From: Glutinoglossum americanum
Lineage: Eukaryota > Ascomycota > Geoglossomycetes > Geoglossales > Geoglossaceae
NCBI GenBank assembly: GCA_020080175.1
Contig: JAGHQL010000225.1
Coordinates: 1 to 35,494 of the forward strand
Length of the DNA: 35,494 nt
Direction: 5' to 3'
Positions 29,920-35,494 of the stretch are shown here, piece by piece. Below the pieces are notes generated by a model. It saw only the letters and a list, made by a program, of their open reading frames with translations. It had not been told where the DNA came from and ran no database searches. The translations under genes were made by a program, and so were the position numbers. Numbering within the stretch: position 1 is the stretch's first letter; every line of letters starts with the position of its first letter.

Positions 29920-30998
29920 GGTAGTCCCAGGTTATGTACGATATTCGATATGGTCACTTTTCTCGATGATAACGGCTTCATACGGCCAGAACATGGCGTG
30001 TTTCTTATGAACTCTGATGACACACTTATAGACACGAGCGTCCGGTGGTCCCCTATTTCATTTGCTTCTGTTACCCGACAAACTATCTCTTTTTTCCTTC
30101 CATCACAGGTGGTTTTGCTTCGGCGGGTAAAGTTCCGATATTCCTCAGTCGTGCAGGCGCGGGAGACGTTTGGTGTTAGTTGCCGTGTTGGTGTGTTAGA
30201 TGGCTACGTCTCTGCGGAGTTGGGTGCCATGCGCAGATGTTTTTTTTCTTCTCACGATCTTATGATGGTGGCATACTGTCGGAGGACAAGATATCCTAGA
30301 GAATGCGATAGGGATACGAAGGAAATGGAATCGCAAAAATACAACCTATTTGCCAACATTTACCGTACATATTGGAATCCAGAGCGGTTAACGCTGTGGT
30401 GTTGCCCAGTCCCCAGCATTAAGAGTAAAAGCTGTATTGTAGTAATTCTATTGTACGGGGTCGGATAGGTGGAGCGAATGGTTCCCCAATCGGGTTAGCG
30501 CTCTTGGCTTTCTATTGATCCGCCTTTACGGAGTATTTTGTGTTGTATCGTTTTATCCGCCGAACCAACTGAACTGGAAATCCTCAACTTAACACGCTCT
30601 TCTTCTTCATCACCCGTTCAGCACAAACAGGTACGTTCATCATCTCTTAGCTTTCTCATTGCATCGCCTTGTATGAATGTCTGGTTTGCTGCGCTTGTAT
30701 TTGCTCGCTTTAAAATTCCCCGTGTAGCCATGCTCTCGTTTCACTAGATACACTGATTTCTATCCCCTCTACCACTGCGGCAAATATGCAATAAACCAGG
30801 CTTGCAAGAAATGCTTCTTGGCCTTTCAGACTTGGGTCTGTTGCTGAGAAATATTCCTTGTTCTAATACATTTGCATTCGTACAGCGTTTATTGCTTGAT
30901 AACTCTCATCGTCGTTTAGGGTGGTGCGGCTCACCAGTAAGTTTACCTGTCCTGTGCTCAACAGTACCAGCTTTTGACGACGCGAGATGTGATTAGGC
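29920..30998. other. Intergenic region with probable spliced 5' leader of the next gene
   Basis: No protein gene is supported. The left half would be the 3' UTR of the four-pass membrane protein. The right half contains a good donor CAG|GTACGT at 30632 with a possible acceptor AAACCAG ending at 30799. A second possible donor GTAAGT at 30937 could pair with the TTAG ending at 30996, two bases before the next start codon. A 172-codon open frame at 29950-30468 has no recognisable features. Confidence 0.5.
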
Positions 30999-33900
30999 AT
31001 GAGGCGCAAATTAGAAGAAGGAGATGCGGCATCAGTAAAATCGGATGCTGGTGGCACAGGTAAGATTTATTATTTTGTATTTTGTTTTGGGATTTCCTCT
31101 TCCGCAATGCTCAAATCGCCCATCTTAGCCTCGCTTCTGTCAAATCCCTCTAGTAAGCAGAATGCTTCAACAACATCAATGAAACCGTCACGGTTGGCCC
31201 CTTCTGTGCCGATGCACATGAAAACCCGGGGGTCTCAAAAAGCATTATCGGTAATGTCTGGATCAGTCAGTGGCGATAGCCGTCGTAGCTCAATCAGCCA
31301 TTCTCTGAATGGCGTGGGACAGTCAGGCGATGATATTGACCAACCGGCCAAACGACAACGTCTTTCACGGGAATCCAGCATTCGACGCTTCAGTCATTCA
31401 TCTGACAGCTCAGATGACAAAGTCTCTATTTCTAAGAGCCCGAAACTGGCCACTTTTAGTACTACAGAAAGTATTTCTTCCGCTAAGCGAAAGCATTCTG
31501 ATGCGGACGATGATGACCAGGATCAACAACAGCCTGTTGACACCAACGATACAACAACAACGCTGCGGGACGAGACAGAAAACGCTCAATTTTTGGACCC
31601 TCCCCTAAGAAAGAGGCTGGGGAGACCTCCCAAGAAATCAAAAGTCACCCCGACCATTTCTGATAATGGCGTTCCTCAGGCCAAACGGCCACCTGGTAGA
31701 CCACCTAGGCTTGGAAGGCTACCGCTGAGCCGCCAAGTGTCAGAGAGGGTGCAGCGTATGCCTGGCCGTCGGAGAAAACCGAATCCGGATGCCGAACTAG
31801 ATGCAGACCTTGGGCGACTAGCGGACCTTAGAAGGAACTATCGGGTCTTAGCCAAGATGGCGAAGCCAGCTATTTCTGAACTCGCAGAGAGGACTATCAC
31901 CACCATCGAAAATGATCCTGAAGCTCACAAGAAGTGCTCCGAGTATCAGCTGGTCCAGGAAGAGCTTGATGCACGCTTGAACCAGAGAATAGCACTGGTT
32001 GAACGAGAATACCAAGTGAAGGTCCAGTACGAGAAAAAATCTCTAGCGATTGAGGAGGAATGCATCAGGATGGAGTTCGAAGTATGCTCTCCTCGCAAAC
32101 TTCATTGTGAATGCCCACTGACTATTTCAAAAGCGCAAGTTCTACGAGATACAGGAGAAGTATATCACCGAGGCCAAGCACCTGATGATGGAGGCCATTC
32201 GTCACATGGAGGCTACGGAAGACCACGAGGCCACAGAGGATGAGGTATGTTGCCTTTTTGGTGTCTTGGAAGTTTGGCATCGTTGACGCCTATCAGAGCG
32301 AACCGGAAGATGAGCCGGCGAGCCCTAGGTCATTGCTGCGAGACGTCTCTCGGAGCGTATTCCCGATTGAAACCGAGAAAAAATGGAAGGCTTTAGAAGC
32401 CCGTGCGGGAGTGGCTAAGCTTCTAGAGACTTACGCTCCTGATGTTGTTGAAGACATGAAGCGTCACGAACTGGACAGCTATCAGGATGAGAGTAGAGCC
32501 GGTATCGACCAAGAGAATATCCGGAAACTCACGAGCGCGACAGCTATCGTCGACGCTAATGCAAGCATCCATAGGATCGGTGTTTCTGCTATGGATGCTC
32601 TGGCCGAGCTCTCAACAAGGCTATTGGAGACAGAAGATCAAATCCTCGACAAGGGAAAACTAGAGCCGCCGATCCCAAATGGAGTTCCGAATTCCGGCGC
32701 GAAATTGCACGCCCCACAGGAGCACTCTGCAGTGTCTGCCCAGCCAATAGAAACCGTGGCTCCTGGCAAAGATACAGCACCATCCAACGCAACACCCGAA
32801 TCGGTCACGAAACCCGTCCTTTCGGCCAGGCCATCGGACCCTCTGCCTACCTCTGCGGTACCCCCCTCAGAGCATGGTTTTCTAGCAAATCGCGGGGATG
32901 CTAGGTTATTGGTAGAACCGGCAAAGGCTATACCCCCACCGAGAGATGTGTCGAAGACCAAGAAGTACGGGGAAGACGAGCCCGCTGAGCGTAAGCTACG
33001 ACCAGGGCAGGGCCAGGTTGGGGAGAGTCCATCAACCACAACGACCGCGACTTCCTGGCAAGGCACCGGCCCTGACAAGCATGGCGACCCGGTGGTGTCA
33101 CCACTTCGCACACCGAAGATCATTACTTTGGACAGGGGTTCGTCCATTTTAAACACCCCTATCCAGCCAACCACGAGAAATCTAGAGGGGATTCATGAAG
33201 GTCCTCCCCCGGCGAACTATCAAAGATCTGCCCAGCCGCTTAGGCAGAGTGGGCTTGTGCCTCTCCACGTCAGCCCTCGCACTGCGAACATGGATTCTGC
33301 CGTAGGCAGCCCCATTGGGGCGCTAGGATCAGGAAAGCAAGCACCTCCGGCTATTTCGTCCATTACGAAATCATCAGTTGGCAAGGCTCAATCTATCATG
33401 TCGAGTTCCATCCCCCCACCTCCCCCTTACGTGTCACCGTACGGACCAATGAGCGAGAAGGCGCGCACCCACAGCGCAGCCACATCGCAAACCGCGCCTG
33501 TTGCGCAACAGCTGACACGGCCTAACCCAGCTCAGGCCACAGGCCCAATGCAGGTTCCGCCTGCCCAGGTACAGCAGTTGCAGCATGCACCACCGGCTCG
33601 TCGACGGGAGCTCCGCCCTGCCCCAAATCCTTCGATACCCGCTCCCGTCGTCTACCCTAGATACCCGCAAGACAACTACTTTAGTAATACAGCTTATGGC
33701 TACCCGGAGACCGAAACTTCCCCACTCGGGCGTACACCCGAAACCTTCTACGGTTATGTTCCTCCATACGACCCCACTGGTGGTCAAGTTTATTACCAAA
33801 ACGGGCCTTACCTGCATCCCGTCCAGCCCGTACAATATCCAGCATACCTTATATATAACCCCCCATCTACCCAGCCGATTCCACCCACTCAGCCTGGCCC

Positions 33901-34081
33901 TCACCAACAAGGGATAGCACCTCTTCAGCCTACCTTCGCTGGCCAGCCAAGAATCGCCCCCAATCACACGGCTCACAGCACGCCAGCACCTCCCCCTCAA
34001 CGACCGCTAACCTTCCAATACTACCAACCTCCAGGAGGGAATCAATCCGGACCTTCTCGAGACGAGCAATCTCGACGCTAA
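30999..34081 (+). CDS. AT-hook chromatin protein with Sds3/Dep1-like coiled-coil region
   Basis: Four exons (30999-31059, 31129-32081, 32134-32244, 32297-34081) give 969 residues. The N-terminus is Ser-rich and disordered with basic patches. Two AT-hooks (KRLGRPPKK about 182-190, RPPGRPPRL about 207-215) and an extra basic GRRRKP motif follow. Next comes RRNYRVLAKMAKPAISELAE and a long charged coiled coil, about 250-375, that includes EREYQVKVQYEKKSLAIEEE and KFYEIQEKYITEAKHLMMEA. This part resembles the Sds3/Dep1 family of Rpd3L histone deacetylase subunits. The last 600 residues are disordered and rich in Pro, Gln, Ser and Tyr near the end. Intron 1 is 69 bp with no in-frame stop, so retention would add 23 residues; introns 2 and 3 are each 52 bp. 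Nuclear, DNA-associated function is well supported; membership of Rpd3L is inference. Confidence 0.75.
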
Positions 34082-34899
34082 ACTGGTCATGGCGTCTACT
34101 AGTTATCACACAAGAGTTTCCGATACGCAACGCATTTTTTCTAATTTTCTAATTTTTTGTAACCTGTTCAAGATTTGTTCTCTAATTTTTCGGCGAGGAG
34201 TGGCGACACTCTGGTCTCCGCGTCTCAGAAAGCAGTAGTTTGGCCTGGCTTCACGGCGTATTACGAAAGGTCCAGTTCTGTGTTTGGCAACTTGAGGTCT
34301 CATCCTCTCACTGCTGCATAGGATGGAGCTCAAGTCTCACTCTGGCGTTCGGCATATGCATATTCCTGGTTTCCTCTTTTTTTCATGTATCATCCCGCGC
34401 TATCATTCGATTTTCACAAGCCCTTTCGATTATGCAGCCACTGACTCGTAGCGCATATGAAGGCTATATCTGCTCTCTCTGGGGTTGATAAGATAGTTCT
34501 ACGCGGGGCATATAAGGGATAGTCGGAAGCAACTCTCTTCACTACAGGTCTCGCATGTAATTAACATGGGCGGGATTCTCAAGCGTGAATAAAATCATGC
34601 ATTGTAAAAAAAAAAAACCAACGCCGTTGACATTGACTGATCCCAGCAATTGCCAAAGGCTGAAGGGTCTCAAATCCGCTTCCCTCGTGGTTCACTGGGA
34701 GCACGCTGAGAACTGTGAGTCACCGAGGAATAGGCTGTGTGGACTAAACACAGCCATTGATAATCATCAGGTAGCACGGCTCGATTACATATAATAATCA
34801 ATCAATCTCTCCCGCATACCACATATCCATAAAACGGTACAACAACCCAAAAGAACCTCAACCAGACATCCCGTCTGGAATTTACACTTTGCATTTGAG
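34082..34899. other. Intergenic region between Sds3/Dep1-like gene and peptidyl-tRNA hydrolase
   Basis: No gene was found. T-rich stretches at 34136-34160 follow the upstream stop codon and suit a 3' UTR. A 12-A run lies at about 34607-34618. The promoter of the following gene must lie in the right half. Confidence 0.6.
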
Positions 34900-35494
34900 A
34901 TGGCGGAGATGGATGGGCAAACAAGCGAGGCCACCAAAAACATAGGAAATTTCGGGGGTGCGAGCGCAACAACTTCGACAACGACGACCAAAAAAAAGGG
35001 AAAACGCCGGAAGAAGGACAGGATCAACAACAACAACAGCAATAATAATAACGACGGCGACGGCGGTGACGGGGCTACAAGCCAGAAGAATCCTACCAAC
35101 CTCCAACTCCCCCAACCAACACCGCCAATGCCCCCCAAGCCCCCCCTCCCCCGCAAACTCCTCATAATCTCCATCGGCAACCCCCCCCCCCACACGCACA
35201 CCCTCCACAGCACCGCACACACCCTCCTCACGCACCTCGCGCGCACGCTCTCCTACCCGCCCTTCCAGCGCTCCTCCCTCTTCCGCAGCGACGACGGACT
35301 GATCGCGCGGCCCCCCGCGGGGACAGACCACCCGCCGTGGACGTTCTGGCAGAGCGGGAGCGCGATGAACGGGAGCGGGCGGGGGGTGCGGGGCGCGTGG
35401 GAGGGGTGGGTGCGCGAGGAGGCGGCGGCGGCGGCGGCGGCGGCGGGGGAGGCGGGGCTGGTGGTCGTGCACGACGAGCTGGACCTGGCGTTTG
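34900..35494 (+). CDS. PTH1: Peptidyl-tRNA hydrolase, bacterial (Pth) type, 5' part only
   Basis: Releases tRNA from peptidyl-tRNAs that drop off the ribosome; in fungi the bacterial-type enzyme is usually mitochondrial or cytosolic. The frame opens with ATG at 34900 and is open to the window edge (198 codons). Residues 86-198 match the family: KLLIISIGNP with the active-site Asn in GNP (94), THTLHSTAH carrying the catalytic His (about 103), MNGSG (156-160) corresponding to the substrate-binding MN, and LVVVHDELDLAF with the active-site Asp (192). Before this lies an 85-residue low-complexity extension with a KKKGKRRKK basic patch, an Asn run and a Pro-rich linker, longer than in most members. 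An insert with eight GCG alanine codons sits just before the VVVHDELD strand. The extension could be a targeting region, or the start may be spliced. The C-terminal third is outside the window. Confidence 0.85.
   Translation, partial: MAEMDGQTSEATKNIGNFGGASATTSTTTTKKKGKRRKKDRINNNNSNNNNDGDGGDGATSQKNPTNLQLPQPTPPMPPKPPLPRKLLIISIGNPPPHTHTLHSTAHTLLTHLARTLSYPPFQRSSLFRSDDGLIARPPAGTDHPPWTFWQSGSAMNGSGRGVRGAWEGWVREEAAAAAAAAGEAGLVVVHDELDLAF

Noticed and set aside
29950-30468. 172-codon plus-strand frame after the four-pass membrane protein
   Set aside because: No family, no membrane or signal features and an irregular composition; it most likely lies in a 3' UTR and is open by chance.
1-35494. Biosynthetic gene cluster, CRISPR array, prokaryotic defence system or virus-like element
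   Set aside because: All recognised genes are intron-bearing or conserved fungal housekeeping genes of unrelated function; no signature of any of these systems was seen.

Overview
The window looks like a gene-dense piece of a filamentous ascomycete (Pezizomycotina) nuclear genome. It holds single-copy eukaryotic housekeeping genes with short introns (about 52 to 157 bp). These have fungal GTRNGT-type donors, internal CTNAC/CTGAC branch sites and AG acceptors. I cannot place the species or class. No mobile element, virus-like element, rRNA, tRNA or CRISPR array was recognised.

Layout, left to right: a low-complexity left edge with a G homopolymer, which on the minus strand could be the proline-rich start of a truncated gene; mitochondrial GABA transaminase (minus, 587-2370); histone H3K36 methyltransferase SET2 (minus, 3638-6863); a 3.8 kb divergent gene-free stretch; a Myb-like/AT-hook nuclear protein (plus, 10625-11928); stretch-activated calcium channel subunit MID1 (plus, 13013-14982); splicing factor ESS2/Bis1 (plus, 15683-17110), converging with a cysteine-rich single-pass membrane protein (minus, 17190-18514); the COQ8 kinase-like protein of coenzyme Q synthesis (plus, 19384-21860); ribosome anti-association factor TIF6/eIF6 (minus, 22806-23984); proteasome shuttle and DNA repair factor RAD23 (minus, 24838-26431); a 2.2 kb gap; a fungal four-pass membrane protein (plus, 28603-29919); a large AT-hook, Sds3/Dep1-like chromatin protein (plus, 30999-34081); and the 5' part of a bacterial-type peptidyl-tRNA hydrolase (plus, 34900 to the right edge).

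The genes do not form a cluster with one function. Chromatin and transcription (SET2, the two AT-hook proteins), RNA processing (ESS2), translation and ribosome biogenesis (TIF6, PTH1), mitochondria (GABA transaminase, COQ8), the cell surface (MID1, two unknown membrane proteins) and protein turnover (RAD23) are mixed. SET2 and an Sds3/Dep1-like Rpd3L component would both act on histone acetylation during transcription, but they lie 24 kb apart. I see no sign of a novel multi-gene system. The points most worth checking are a GC-AG intron in RAD23, a roughly 90-bp tandem triplication that ends at the ESS2 start codon, the unclassified membrane proteins, homopolymers inside coding exons, and the origin of the left-edge G tract.

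Exon boundaries were derived by hand from reading-frame continuity, splice consensus and remembered family conservation. They have not been checked against transcripts.
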